Source: Hyphomicrobiaceae bacterium (GTDB lineage Bacteria > Pseudomonadota > Alphaproteobacteria > Rhizobiales > Hyphomicrobiaceae). From it: a stretch of 64,000 nt of DNA. The first letter of the stretch is position 1, and every line of letters starts with the position of its first letter. Below are positions 33,861 through 42,001 of this stretch, in pieces. Location of the stretch: assembly GCA_023384095.1 (NCBI GenBank), contig JAHDXT010000015.1, forward strand, positions 1-64,000. Direction: 5' to 3'. A program made the translations under genes and the position numbers. The notes under the pieces were generated by a model, which saw only the letters and a program-made list of their open reading frames with translations, made no database searches and was not told the DNA's origin.

Positions 33861-34550
33861 GTGGACGCTGGCGGCGCCCTCGACCTTATCCTGGCGGGCG
33901 ATGCGAGCCTGTTCGCGATCGTTCGGCTGTCGCTGATCGTCAGCCTTTCGGCCACGCTGCTCGCGGCGGTCGTGGGCATGCCGCTCGGCGCGCTCGTCGG
34001 GTTGACCTCGTTTCCCGGGCGCCACGCGGTCGTCGTGCTGCTCAATGGCCTGATGGGACTGCCGCCCGTGGTCGTCGGGCTCGCCGTTTTCCTCCTGCTG
34101 TCGCGGTCCGGACCGCTCGGCGACCTCGGGCTCCTGTTCACGCCGGCGGCCATGGTCGTCGCCCAGACGGTGCTCATCGCGCCGATCATCGCGGCGCTGA
34201 GCCGCCAGGTGATCGAGGACCTGTGGGCCGAGTACCGCGACGAGCTGACCGCGATGGAGGTCGGGCCGCTGGCGCGCGTGAAGGCGCTGCTGTGGGACGC
34301 CCGCTTCTCTCTGGTGACGATCCTGCTCGCCGGCTTCGGCCGCGCTGCTGCCGAGGTCGGCGCGGTGATGATCGTCGGCGGCAACATCGACGGGTTCACG
34401 CGGGTGATGACGACGACGATCGCGCTGGAGACGTCGAAAGGCAACCTGTCGCTCGCCGTCGGTCTCGGCATTGTCCTCATCTCGCTGACCATGGCCATCA
34501 ACGCGCTAGCCTGGGGCATCCGCCGGTGGTCGGAGTGCCATGCTGGATAA
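33861..34550 (+). CDS. tupB: tungstate ABC transporter permease
   Basis: TupB, 229 residues, is the inner-membrane permease of a TupABC-type tungstate importer. About five hydrophobic spans are present, and the EAA-type loop ALSRQVIEDLWAEYRDELTAMEVGPLARVKALLWDARF contacts the ATPase (cited by residues about 112-150). GRAAAEVGAVMIVGGNIDGFTRVMTT near 172-195 is characteristic of TupB/WtpB. It starts with GTG and overlaps tupC by 11 bases. Confidence 0.92.
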   Translation: MDAGGALDLILAGDASLFAIVRLSLIVSLSATLLAAVVGMPLGALVGLTSFPGRHAVVVLLNGLMGLPPVVVGLAVFLLLSRSGPLGDLGLLFTPAAMVVAQTVLIAPIIAALSRQVIEDLWAEYRDELTAMEVGPLARVKALLWDARFSLVTILLAGFGRAAAEVGAVMIVGGNIDGFTRVMTTTIALETSKGNLSLAVGLGIVLISLTMAINALAWGIRRWSECHAG

Positions 34551-35286
34551 AGTCGGGCAAACGAGCGCCGCTGTCGCGGTGGCGGGCGAGCTGCCCATCC
34601 GCTTTTCTGGCGCGGGATATCGCGTCGGCGCCGTCTCGATCCTCTGCGGCATCGACCTGGAGCTGGCCGCCGGCCCGCCCACGGTCCTGCTGGGCCCCAA
34701 CGGCTCCGGCAAGACCACGCTTCTCAAGCTCGCCATGGGGCTCTTCGCGCCGACCACCGGCGGCATCACCTTTGCCGGACGCTCCACGCCCGCCGCGGGC
34801 CGGCGGGCCATCGTCTTCCAGAAGCCGGTGATGCTGCGCAGGTCAGCCGCCGCCAACGTCGCCTATGCGATGACGGCGGCGGGCCGGCCGGCAGAGCGGT
34901 CCGAGGTGGCGCGGCTCATCGCCGAGGTGGGTCTCGGGGGCCTCGGCGACCGTCCCGCGCGCCGGATGTCCGGAGGCGAGCAGCAGCGGCTGGCGCTCGC
35001 TCGCGCACTGGCCCGCGATCCGGAGGTGCTGTTCCTCGACGAGCCGACCGCCAGCCTCGATCCCGCATCGACCAAAGCGGTCGAGGACATCATCGCGCGG
35101 GTGGCAGGAGCGGGCGTCAAGATCGTGATGTCGACGCACGATCTCGGGCAGGCGCGCCGCCTCGCGGGCGAGGTGGTGTTTCTTGCCAAGGGCCGGCTCA
35201 TCGAGAAGGCCGCCGCACCCGGCTTTTTCGCGTCTCCATCGACCGACGAGGCGCGCCGCTTCCTGGCGGGCGAGCTCGTCCTTTAG
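34540..35286 (+). CDS. tupC: tungstate ABC transporter ATPase
   Basis: TupC, 248 residues, is the ATPase of the tungstate importer. Walker A is LGPNGSGKTT (about residues 51-60), the signature MSGGEQQRLALARAL and Walker B VLFLDEPTASLD. No C-terminal TOBE/Mop regulatory domain is fused, in contrast to ModC; a stand-alone Mop protein is encoded further downstream. It overlaps tupB by 11 bases and precedes tupA by 18 bases. Confidence 0.93.
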   Translation: MLDKVGQTSAAVAVAGELPIRFSGAGYRVGAVSILCGIDLELAAGPPTVLLGPNGSGKTTLLKLAMGLFAPTTGGITFAGRSTPAAGRRAIVFQKPVMLRRSAAANVAYAMTAAGRPAERSEVARLIAEVGLGGLGDRPARRMSGGEQQRLALARALARDPEVLFLDEPTASLDPASTKAVEDIIARVAGAGVKIVMSTHDLGQARRLAGEVVFLAKGRLIEKAAAPGFFASPSTDEARRFLAGELVL

Positions 35287-35304
35287 CCGTAAACGGAGGA
35301 AACC

Positions 35305-36138
35305 ATGCGCATTCGTCACCTGGCCGTCGCCCTTGCGGCAATGGCAGCCGCGGGGCTTGCGGCTGCACCAACAACGGCTCAGGACATGTCGATCGTCGTC
35401 GCCTCGACGACATCGACGCAGGACTCCGGCCTCTTCGGCCACATCCTGCCGTTGTTCAAGAAGAGGACAGGGATCGACGTGAAGGTGGTCGCGCAGGGCA
35501 CCGGCCAGGCGCTCGATACGGGCCGCCGCGGCGATGCCGACGTGCTGTTCGTCCACGCCAAGCCGCAGGAGGAGAAGTTCGTCACCGACGGTTTCGGCGT
35601 GAAGCGCTACGATGTTATGTACAACGATTTCGTGCTGATCGGTCCCAAGTCGGACCCGGCGAAGGTGAAAAGTGGCAAGGATATCATCCAGGCGCTGAAG
35701 GCAATCCATGACAAAGGCGCCGCATTCGTCTCGCGCGGCGACAAGTCCGGCACGCACTCCGCCGAGCTGCGGCTGTGGAAAGACGCAGGTCTCGACCCCG
35801 CCGGAGCCAAGCCCGCCTGGTATCGCGAGATCGGGCAGGGGATGGGCGCCGCACTGAATACCGCGAGCGCCATGGGCGGCTACGTGCTGGCCGACCGCGG
35901 CACCTGGATCTCGTTCAAGAACAAGGACCAGCTCGAGATCTCCGTCGAGGGCGACAAGCGGCTTTTCAACCAGTACGGCATCATGCTGGTCAATCCGGAG
36001 AAGCACGGCCACGTGAAGAAGGATCTGGGCCAGCAGCTCATCGACTGGATCGTCTCGGCCGAAGGGCAGAAGGCGATCCGCGACTACAAGATCGACGGCC
36101 AGCAGCTCTTCTTCCCCAACGCCGCGCCGACCGGCTGA
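35305..36138 (+). CDS. tupA: tungstate-binding periplasmic protein
   Basis: TupA, 277 residues, with a Sec signal (residues 1-25, ending TTAQ). The tungstate-binding signature ASTTSTQDSGL at about residues 33-43 is characteristic of TupA/WtpA-like proteins, and RGDKSGTHSAELRLW around 148-162 supplies further oxyanion contacts. Family members bind tungstate with very high selectivity over molybdate. The order tupB-tupC-tupA differs from the common tupA-B-C order. Supply of tungsten or molybdenum suits the nitrate reductase upstream, but tungstate may serve a separate formate dehydrogenase not seen here. Confidence 0.93.
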   Translation: MRIRHLAVALAAMAAAGLAAAPTTAQDMSIVVASTTSTQDSGLFGHILPLFKKRTGIDVKVVAQGTGQALDTGRRGDADVLFVHAKPQEEKFVTDGFGVKRYDVMYNDFVLIGPKSDPAKVKSGKDIIQALKAIHDKGAAFVSRGDKSGTHSAELRLWKDAGLDPAGAKPAWYREIGQGMGAALNTASAMGGYVLADRGTWISFKNKDQLEISVEGDKRLFNQYGIMLVNPEKHGHVKKDLGQQLIDWIVSAEGQKAIRDYKIDGQQLFFPNAAPTG

Positions 36139-36145
36139 ATCAGAG

Positions 36146-36181
36146 GCGCCGCATCGGGACATTCCTGTTCGGGTGCGGCGC
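36146..36181 (+). terminator. stem-loop after tupA
   Basis: GCGCCGCATC (36146-36155) can pair with GGGTGCGGCGC (36171-36181), giving a ten-pair stem with a 15-base loop. It starts 7 bases after the tupA stop. No T-run follows, so termination would be weak or Rho-assisted. It may instead stabilise the tup mRNA end. Confidence 0.35.
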
Positions 36182-36215
36182 AACACCCCCGCATGCACGC
36201 AACTGGTGATCGATC

Positions 36216-37013
36216 ATGCGCATTGCCTTGCTCGCGAGTGTTTTGATGGTACTGACACCCTCAGCCCGAGCCGACACGGTGAACCTATATGCTGCCGGGA
36301 GCCTGCGGGCGGCGCTGACCGAGGTGGCACGGGCCTTCGAGGCCGAGGCCGGGAGCAAAGCCCGGGTCGAGACGACCTTCGGTGCGTCCGGCCTCCTGCG
36401 CGAAAGGATCGAGAAGGGCGAGTTGGCACACGTCTTCGCATCGGCGGATACAGGACATCCGAAGCGGCTCGGCGAGCGGGGGCTCACAAGCGCGCCGATG
36501 CGGGTCTTTGCCCGCAACGAGCTGTGCGCGCTGGTTCGGCAGGGGCTGGATGTCACGCCCGGCACGCTTCTCGATGCGATGCTCGACCCCAAGGTGCGCG
36601 TCGGCACCTCGACCCCGAAGGCCGATCCGTCCGGCGATTATGCGTTCGCGCTGTTCGGCAAGGCGGAGGCACTGAAGCCCGGCGCCAAAGCCAAGCTCGA
36701 GTCGAAGGCGCTTCAGCTCACTGGTGGCCCAAGCTCTCCGAAGGGCCCGGAGGGGCGCAGCGTCTATGCCTGGGTCATGGCCAGCGGCCAGGCCGACCTG
36801 TTCCTCACCTACTGCACCAATGCCGTGCTGGCGAAGAAGGAGGCGCCCGAGCTGTCGATCGTTCCCATTCCGAAGGCGATCAATGTCGGCGCCGAGTACG
36901 GGCTCGTCGTGCTGAAGAACGCACCGGGCGAGGCCGGCGCCCTGGCCGACTACATCCTCTCCGACAATGGGCAGAAAATACTGCAGAAATACGGTTTCGG
37001 CCCTGGTGGCTGA
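36216..37013 (+). CDS. ModA-like molybdate/oxyanion binding protein without own permease
   Basis: A 265-residue periplasmic binding protein with signal peptide (residues 1-19, ending ARA). VNLYAAGSLRAALTEVARAFE at about 22-42 and FGASGLLRERIEKGELAHVFASAD at about 55-78 resemble the ModA oxyanion pocket. The sequence is divergent from classical ModA (AAGSL in place of AAASL). No modB or modC is adjacent, so it may feed the TupBC or the FecCD-type permease, or serve as a periplasmic store or sensor. It lies 77 bases after tupA in the same direction. Confidence 0.85.
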   Translation: MRIALLASVLMVLTPSARADTVNLYAAGSLRAALTEVARAFEAEAGSKARVETTFGASGLLRERIEKGELAHVFASADTGHPKRLGERGLTSAPMRVFARNELCALVRQGLDVTPGTLLDAMLDPKVRVGTSTPKADPSGDYAFALFGKAEALKPGAKAKLESKALQLTGGPSSPKGPEGRSVYAWVMASGQADLFLTYCTNAVLAKKEAPELSIVPIPKAINVGAEYGLVVLKNAPGEAGALADYILSDNGQKILQKYGFGPGG

Positions 37014-37026
37014 ACGGCGCCGGTGC

Positions 37027-37236
37027 ATGGAACCCTGCGACACGAAGCCTATTCCGATCGACCGCGCCGCCGTCGTGCTGATCCGCAGGTTCGGCGACGA
37101 CTGCGCGGTCGTAGCGTGGCAGCGAGCGAAGACTTGCATGGCGCTGGGCGAGCATCGCGCGGCCGCTGAATGGCAGCTCGTGCTGCGGCGGCTCCTCAAC
37201 GTGTACTTCGTCCACCGCCCGCATATTCTTCACTGA
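37027..37236 (+). CDS. 69-residue unknown protein in the molybdenum/tungsten locus
   Basis: The ATG at 37027 opens a 69-residue frame only 13 bases after the ModA-like gene. The translation is helical, with RAAVVLIRRFGDDCAVVAWQ, RAKTCMALGEHRAAAEWQLV and a His-rich tail VHRPHILH. It has three cysteines (C4, C26, C37) and is probably cytoplasmic. I do not recognise a family with certainty. The tight spacing and protein-like composition suggest a real gene, but the support is modest. Confidence 0.5.
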   Translation: MEPCDTKPIPIDRAAVVLIRRFGDDCAVVAWQRAKTCMALGEHRAAAEWQLVLRRLLNVYFVHRPHILH

Positions 37237-37289
37237 GCCGGCTGCTCCCATATCGGGGGTGTCCAAACGGCCAGAAGGAGCCAGTGACC

Positions 37290-37496
37290 ATGAGGATGAG
37301 TGCTCGAAATCAGCTCAAGGGCAGGATCGTCGGCGTGGACCACGGCGTCACGACCTCGCACGTCCAGATCGATGTCGGCGGCGCGGTGATAACCGCATCG
37401 ATCACCAAGACGTCCGCCGACGAGCTGCAACTCGCCGTCGGCAAGCAGGCGACCGCTATCATCAAAGCGAGCGACGTGATGGTCGGCGTCGACTGA
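37290..37496 (+). CDS. Mop-domain molbindin
   Basis: A 68-residue single Mop/TOBE-domain protein. The sequence SARNQLKGRIVGVDHG, then ITKTSADELQLAVGKQATAI and KASDVMVGVD, is classic molbindin. These small hexameric proteins bind molybdate or tungstate in the cytoplasm for storage or buffering. AAGGAG lies about 9 bases before the ATG at 37290. It sits between the ModA-like protein and a FecBCD-type importer, which strengthens the idea that the whole locus handles molybdate/tungstate. Confidence 0.93.
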   Translation: MRMSARNQLKGRIVGVDHGVTTSHVQIDVGGAVITASITKTSADELQLAVGKQATAIIKASDVMVGVD

Positions 37497-37558
37497 CGAG
37501 ATGGCAAAGCGGCCGTCGCCGGTGGCATGGAGCGTTGCGACAAGCGAGTGTTCGCGTG

Positions 37559-38635
37559 ATGAAGGTTGATCGCCGTCAGGTGACGCTCGGCGCTGCTGCG
37601 GCCGCTCTTCTGTTTCCGCGATCCGCCGCCGGACAGGAGGTGTTCACCGACTCGAGCGGACGGACGGTGCTCCTGCCTGGCGGCGTGCGAAGGATATTCG
37701 CCTCGGGTGGCCCGGCTGCGGTCGTCGTCTATGTCTTGCGGCCGGATGCGATGATCGGCTGGCCACGCGCGATCCGGCCCGAGGAACGGCCATACCTGCT
37801 GCCCGAAGTGCGCGACCTGCCCGAGGTCGGCATGCTCTCGGGGCGCGGTGACACGGCCAACGTCGAGGTGGTCCTGCGGAGCCGGCCCGATCTGATCGTC
37901 GACTTCGGATCGGTCCGGCCGACATATGTTTCGCTCGCCGATACGGTGCAGAGCCGGACGGGCATTCCTTACGTGCTGATCGACGGCCGCTTCGAGGCGA
38001 CCGCAGCCTCGCTGCGCATGCTGGGCAGAGTTCTCGGCGTGCCGGAGCGCGGCGAAGCACTGGCGCGCTATACCGAGGACCTATTCGGCCGGCTGGATCG
38101 GGGGCTCTCCGGTATCGCCGACGATCAGCGACCGCGAGTATATCTGGCGCGCGGGCCCACCGGTCTCGAAACCGGTCTCAAGGGGTCGATCAACACGGAG
38201 ATCCTGGAGCGGGCGGGCGGCCGCAACGTCGCCGACGCCGGCGGTCAGCGCCGCGGCATCGTCAACGTCTCGCCCGAGCAGGTGCTGGTCTGGAATCCGG
38301 ACATCATCGTCACCTGGGACCGGAACTTCCATGCCAGGGTCCGGGCGCAAACCGATCCGCTATGGGCCAGTGTGCAGGCCGTGCAGGAGGGCCGCGTCTA
38401 TCTCGCGCCGACGGCACCCTTCGGCTGGATCGACCGCCCGCCGTCCATCAACCGGCTGATCGGCCTCGCGTGGTTGGCGAACCTGTTCCACGGCGACCGA
38501 TTTCCATTCGACTTCCGCCAGGAAACGCGCAAGTTCTATAAGCTCTTCTACCACGTCGATGTGAACGAGGCTGAGCTCGACACGCTTCTCGCATGGGCCG
38601 ACGGCAGGCCACCCGGAGCGCCAAGCGCGCAATGA
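37559..38635 (+). CDS. FecB/BtuF-type periplasmic binding protein
   Basis: A 358-residue protein with a twin-arginine-like signal (DRRQVTLGAAAAALLF, cleavage near SAAGQ). It has the PeripBP_2 fold: VEVVLRSRPDLIVDFGSV, VSLADTVQSRTGIPYVLIDG and VNVSPEQVLVWNPDIIVTWD. This class binds siderophores, cobalamin, heme or, in MolA-type proteins, molybdate. The directly upstream Mop and ModA-like genes favour molybdate or tungstate, but iron uptake cannot be excluded. The stop overlaps the permease start (ATGA). Confidence 0.85.
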   Translation: MKVDRRQVTLGAAAAALLFPRSAAGQEVFTDSSGRTVLLPGGVRRIFASGGPAAVVVYVLRPDAMIGWPRAIRPEERPYLLPEVRDLPEVGMLSGRGDTANVEVVLRSRPDLIVDFGSVRPTYVSLADTVQSRTGIPYVLIDGRFEATAASLRMLGRVLGVPERGEALARYTEDLFGRLDRGLSGIADDQRPRVYLARGPTGLETGLKGSINTEILERAGGRNVADAGGQRRGIVNVSPEQVLVWNPDIIVTWDRNFHARVRAQTDPLWASVQAVQEGRVYLAPTAPFGWIDRPPSINRLIGLAWLANLFHGDRFPFDFRQETRKFYKLFYHVDVNEAELDTLLAWADGRPPGAPSAQ

Positions 38636-39642
38636 CAGCGGACCGGACATTCTGGATCCTCCCATGCCTTGCCTTGCTGACTGTCCTCGCGGCCGCCGTC
38701 GGGCTGCGGATCGGCGCTTATCCGCTGACCCTCGAAGGGGCCATGCACGCGCTTGACCAGCTCTGGTCGGGGGCGGCGCCGCAAACAGCGGAGGATCGCG
38801 TTCTCCTCGACATCCGCGGTCCGCGCGTGCTGGCAGGGCTGATCGTCGGCGCCGCGCTCGCCGGTGCCGGCGTGGTCTATCAGGGGCTCTTCCGCAACCC
38901 GCTGGTATCGCCCGACGTGCTCGGCGTCTCGGCCGGCGCCGGGCTCGGAGCCGTCGTCGGCATCTTCCTGTCGCTGCCGGCCGTGATGATCCAGATGCTG
39001 GCATTTTGCGTCGGGCTCGGAACCGTCGCGCTGGTCTACCTGATCGCCGCCGCCGTTCGCGGACGGGACCCGACGCTGGTTCTCGTCCTCGGCGGGGTTG
39101 TCGTCGGCGCCTTGGCAGGTGCCGCGATATCACTGTTGAAGATCCTCGCCGATCCCTACGATCAGCTCCCGGCGATCACCTTCTGGCTGCTGGGCAGCCT
39201 GGCCAGCGTCAGAGGCACTGACCTGTGGAACGTGCTGCCGGCGGTGCTGCTGGGGCTGCTCCCGATGGTGCTGCTGCGCTGGCGCATCAATGTGCTGTCG
39301 CTCGGCGACGAGGAGGCGAGGGCGCTCGGCATCGAGGCAGGCCGCCTGCGCGCCATCATCATCGCGGCGGCTACGCTGATGACGGCGAGCGTCGTGGCCA
39401 TCGCCGGCGTGATCGGCTGGGTCGGCCTCGTCATTCCGCACATTGCGCGCATGCTGGTCGGGCCGAATTTCGAGCGGCTGCTTCCCGCGGCCATGCTGCT
39501 CGGTGCGAGCTATCTGGTGCTGGTCGATACGCTGGCCCGCTCCATGGCGCGTATCGAGGTGCCACTCGGTATCTTGACGGCCGTGGTCGGGGCGCCCTTC
39601 TTCTTGTGGCTCCTGTGGCGCGGCCGGCACGGGTGGTCGTGA
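38632..39642 (+). CDS. FecCD/BtuC-type ABC permease
   Basis: A 336-residue polytopic permease with about nine or ten spans. IRGPRVLAGLIVGAALAGAG, then VYQGLFRNPLVSPDVLGVSA at about residues 60-105, and the cytoplasmic loop GDEEARALGIEAGRLR are diagnostic of the FecCD/BtuC family, which also includes MolB. VIGWVGLVIPHIARMLVGPN near 270 is also typical. It is coupled to the binding protein by ATGA and to the ATPase by a one-base overlap. Confidence 0.92.
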   Translation: MTADRTFWILPCLALLTVLAAAVGLRIGAYPLTLEGAMHALDQLWSGAAPQTAEDRVLLDIRGPRVLAGLIVGAALAGAGVVYQGLFRNPLVSPDVLGVSAGAGLGAVVGIFLSLPAVMIQMLAFCVGLGTVALVYLIAAAVRGRDPTLVLVLGGVVVGALAGAAISLLKILADPYDQLPAITFWLLGSLASVRGTDLWNVLPAVLLGLLPMVLLRWRINVLSLGDEEARALGIEAGRLRAIIIAAATLMTASVVAIAGVIGWVGLVIPHIARMLVGPNFERLLPAAMLLGASYLVLVDTLARSMARIEVPLGILTAVVGAPFFLWLLWRGRHGWS

Positions 39643-40412
39643 TGCGGCTCGAGGTCCGCGATCTGGCGTTCGGCTATCCGGAACGTCCGGTCGGCCGCGA
39701 CGTGAGCCTCACTGTCGAGCCGGGCGAGGTGCTGTGCCTGCTGGGGCCCAACGGCTGCGGAAAAACGACCCTGTTCAAGACGATGCTGGGGCTGCTGCGA
39801 TCCCAGGGCGGCGCGGTCTTGCTCGACGGCGCGCCGCTGAGCCGTTTCCCCCGCTCGGAAATCGCGCGCCGGATCGCCTATGTCCCACAGGCCCAGGCGA
39901 GCCCGTTTCCGTACACGGCGCTCGATCTCGTGCTGATGGGGCGCGTGGCGCACCGCGGCGTGTTCGCCGGCCCGACGCTCGAGGACCGCGAGATCGCCGC
40001 GGCGGCGCTCGACGAGCTCGGCATCGGCAACCTCGCACACCGCGACGTGACGCGGCTCTCCGGCGGCCAGCGCCAGCTCGTCATGGTCGCCCGCGCCGTT
40101 GCCCAGGCCGCACCCTTTCTCATCATGGACGAGCCGACGGCAAGCCTCGACTTCGGCAATCAGGTCGTGGTGCTGATGGAGGTGAAGCGGCTGGCAGCGC
40201 GCGGGGCCGGCGTGGTGCTGTCGACGCATCAGCCGGACCAGGCGTTCGCCGTCGCCGACCGCGTTTGCCTCATGCGGGACGGCCAGACTGTCGCTATCGG
40301 ATTACCTGTCGAGACGTTGACGAGTGAGCGTCTGGAGGATGTCTACGGAGTCGCGGTCTCCATCGAGCGCATGCGCAGCGGGCAGACCGTGTGCGCGCCG
40401 CGCTATGTGTGA
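39642..40412 (+). CDS. FecE/BtuD-type ABC ATPase
   Basis: A 256-residue ATPase with Walker A LGPNGCGKTT (about residues 34-43), signature LSGGQRQLVMVARAV and Walker B FLIMDEPTASLD. PQAQASPFPYTALDLVLMGR after the Q-loop is typical of FecE/MolC-type subunits. It completes a type II ABC importer with the two preceding genes. An in-frame GTG one codon earlier is also possible as start. Confidence 0.92.
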   Translation: MRLEVRDLAFGYPERPVGRDVSLTVEPGEVLCLLGPNGCGKTTLFKTMLGLLRSQGGAVLLDGAPLSRFPRSEIARRIAYVPQAQASPFPYTALDLVLMGRVAHRGVFAGPTLEDREIAAAALDELGIGNLAHRDVTRLSGGQRQLVMVARAVAQAAPFLIMDEPTASLDFGNQVVVLMEVKRLAARGAGVVLSTHQPDQAFAVADRVCLMRDGQTVAIGLPVETLTSERLEDVYGVAVSIERMRSGQTVCAPRYV

Positions 40413-40425
40413 GACGGTCCGCCCT

Positions 40426-41013
40426 TCAGAGCTGCTTCGAAAGTAGCACCCACTCCCGCCCGGGGTTGCTCCAGCCGTTCTTGATCATGCCCCGCCTCGC
40501 CGCCTCGCGATAGCCGCAGCGCTCGTATAGGCGCTGCGCACCGCCGTTGGCGTCGGAGACGATGACGCTCATGCCCCGTTTGCCGAGCCTGCGGCCGGTC
40601 TCGTCGGCCCGCGCCAGCAGCTTCGTGCCGAGCCCATTGCTGCGATGCTGCGGCAGCACGGCCAGCACGTTCACATACCATGTCGCGGGCGCCAGGCTCT
40701 CGAGCTCCTGCAAGGGCACGAACATGGCCGGCATGTCCGGAGAGGTCGGCTCGGGGCGATCGGGGATCTCGTAGCCGATCAGGCAGCCCGCGGTCTCGCC
40801 GTCATCGACGATCATGGTGGCGTTGCGATAGGAGAAGCTGCCGTCCTCGCGGGCGGCGCGCGTGCGCCCGACGTCCCACGCCGTCTCGGCCGGACCTGCC
40901 ATCTTACCCCACAGGTAGAGCGGCAAACCATCGCCAGCGTGATTGACGAGCTCCGCCAGGAGCGCTGCGTCCTCGCGGCGTGCGGGGCGGAAGGCGGTGC
41001 GTTGAGCGGACAT
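40426..41013 (-). CDS. GNAT family N-acetyltransferase
   Basis: A 195-residue acetyltransferase. The acetyl-CoA-binding motif A is VNVLAVLPQHRSNGLGTKLL (about residues 113-132), and GGAQRLYERCGYREAARR near 155-172 is the usual motif B region. The acceptor substrate is unknown. It is monocistronic and converges on the FecE-type gene 13 bases away. It is not otherwise related to the transport locus. Confidence 0.9.
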   Translation of the reverse strand: MSAQRTAFRPARREDAALLAELVNHAGDGLPLYLWGKMAGPAETAWDVGRTRAAREDGSFSYRNATMIVDDGETAGCLIGYEIPDRPEPTSPDMPAMFVPLQELESLAPATWYVNVLAVLPQHRSNGLGTKLLARADETGRRLGKRGMSVIVSDANGGAQRLYERCGYREAARRGMIKNGWSNPGREWVLLSKQL

Positions 41014-41412
41014 TCATGTCTCCTCGCAACGGGTCTCGGTCGCGAAGGCGGCCGTCCAACTCCGCTCTCCACGCCTGGTGCAAGGGAGTGTACCGGATTT
41101 CTCGGCTGGCGTGGGCGATCGGCGGGAAGCGAGTGCCACCCGACGACCTCCAACGTCCATGAATGCGGTCAGCCGCTCACCGGCCTTGCCGACCCTCGAT
41201 GACGAAACGATTCCCACTGCATACCCACACCGTCATTCCCGCGGAGGCGGGAATCCACGACACGCCGCAGATCAGGTGTGGAGAGTTGCGTGGATGGCCG
41301 CCTTCGCGGCCATGACGGAAGGAAGGGCAAAGGGGACCAGGCGGAACACTGGCGTCGACGCTGATCGGGGATCTGACCCCGCCACTCCGCGTTCCCGAGC
41401 GGCCGGCCTGGT
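41014..41412. other. intergenic region holding a REP doublet
   Basis: About 400 bases between the GNAT and UspA starts/stops (both leftward). The only structure I see is the inverted REP-like doublet at 41230-41317. No credible gene is present; short open frames here are Arg-rich shadows. Confidence 0.5.
41230..41317. repeat. inverted doublet of REP-like palindromes
   Basis: The left unit is CGTCATTCCCGCGGAGGCGG followed by GAATCCACG; the right unit is CGTGGATGGCCGCCTTCGCG followed by GCCATGACGG. Each is a palindrome, and the two are mutual inverted repeats separated by about 30 bases, as in BIME-like REP pairs. A single related unit lies at 32709-32740. Confidence 0.75.
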
Positions 41413-41850
41413 CTAGCGGTAGACGAGCACCGGGATGGTGCTGTGGGTCAGGACCTTCTGTGTCTCGCTGCCGAGCAGGAAGGCGGAGATGCCGCGCCGG
41501 CCGTGCGAGGCCATCACGATGAGGTCGCAGCCCTTGTCCTTGGCGGTGGCGATGATGCCCTCGTAGGGCTGCGGGTTTTCCAACTGCACCAGCTCGCACG
41601 CGACGCCGCGCGCCTGGGCGGCCTTGGCCACCACGTCGAGCGCTGCCTTGGCCTGTGCCTCGGTCATCTCCTTGTGCTTCTCGGGGTCCTCCGGATAGAC
41701 GACGCCCTCGATGGCGATGAACTGGATCGGCGGCGTCACCGTCACCGCCGTCAGCCTGGCTCCGAGCAGCTTGGCGAGATCGGCCGCGTGGCCGAAGGCG
41801 CGCTCCGAGAACTCCGACCCGTCGGTCGTCACCAGTATGTTCTTGTACAT
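41413..41850 (-). CDS. universal stress protein UspA family
   Basis: A 145-residue single-domain Usp protein. It begins MYKNILVTTDGSEFSERAF and carries the ATP-binding G2xG9xGS/T motif in HGRRGISAFLLGSETQKVL near residues 115-133. Such proteins bind ATP and support survival of stress such as oxygen limitation. Leftward, with the rhodanese and BigR-like genes upstream but separated by about 150 bases. Confidence 0.95.
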   Translation of the reverse strand: MYKNILVTTDGSEFSERAFGHAADLAKLLGARLTAVTVTPPIQFIAIEGVVYPEDPEKHKEMTEAQAKAALDVVAKAAQARGVACELVQLENPQPYEGIIATAKDKGCDLIVMASHGRRGISAFLLGSETQKVLTHSTIPVLVYR

Positions 41851-42001
41851 GTCCCTGCTCCTCGCTCACCCGCAGCGTGCCGGGCTCGAGCATCATCCCG
41901 CAGCGGCCAGGCGGCCTTGATACGCATCAAGCCCGTCCGAGATACGCTCTTACCACGGACGGCGAGCCTGGGTCAGCTTCGTCCTCGAGGCTGATTGCGC
42001 C

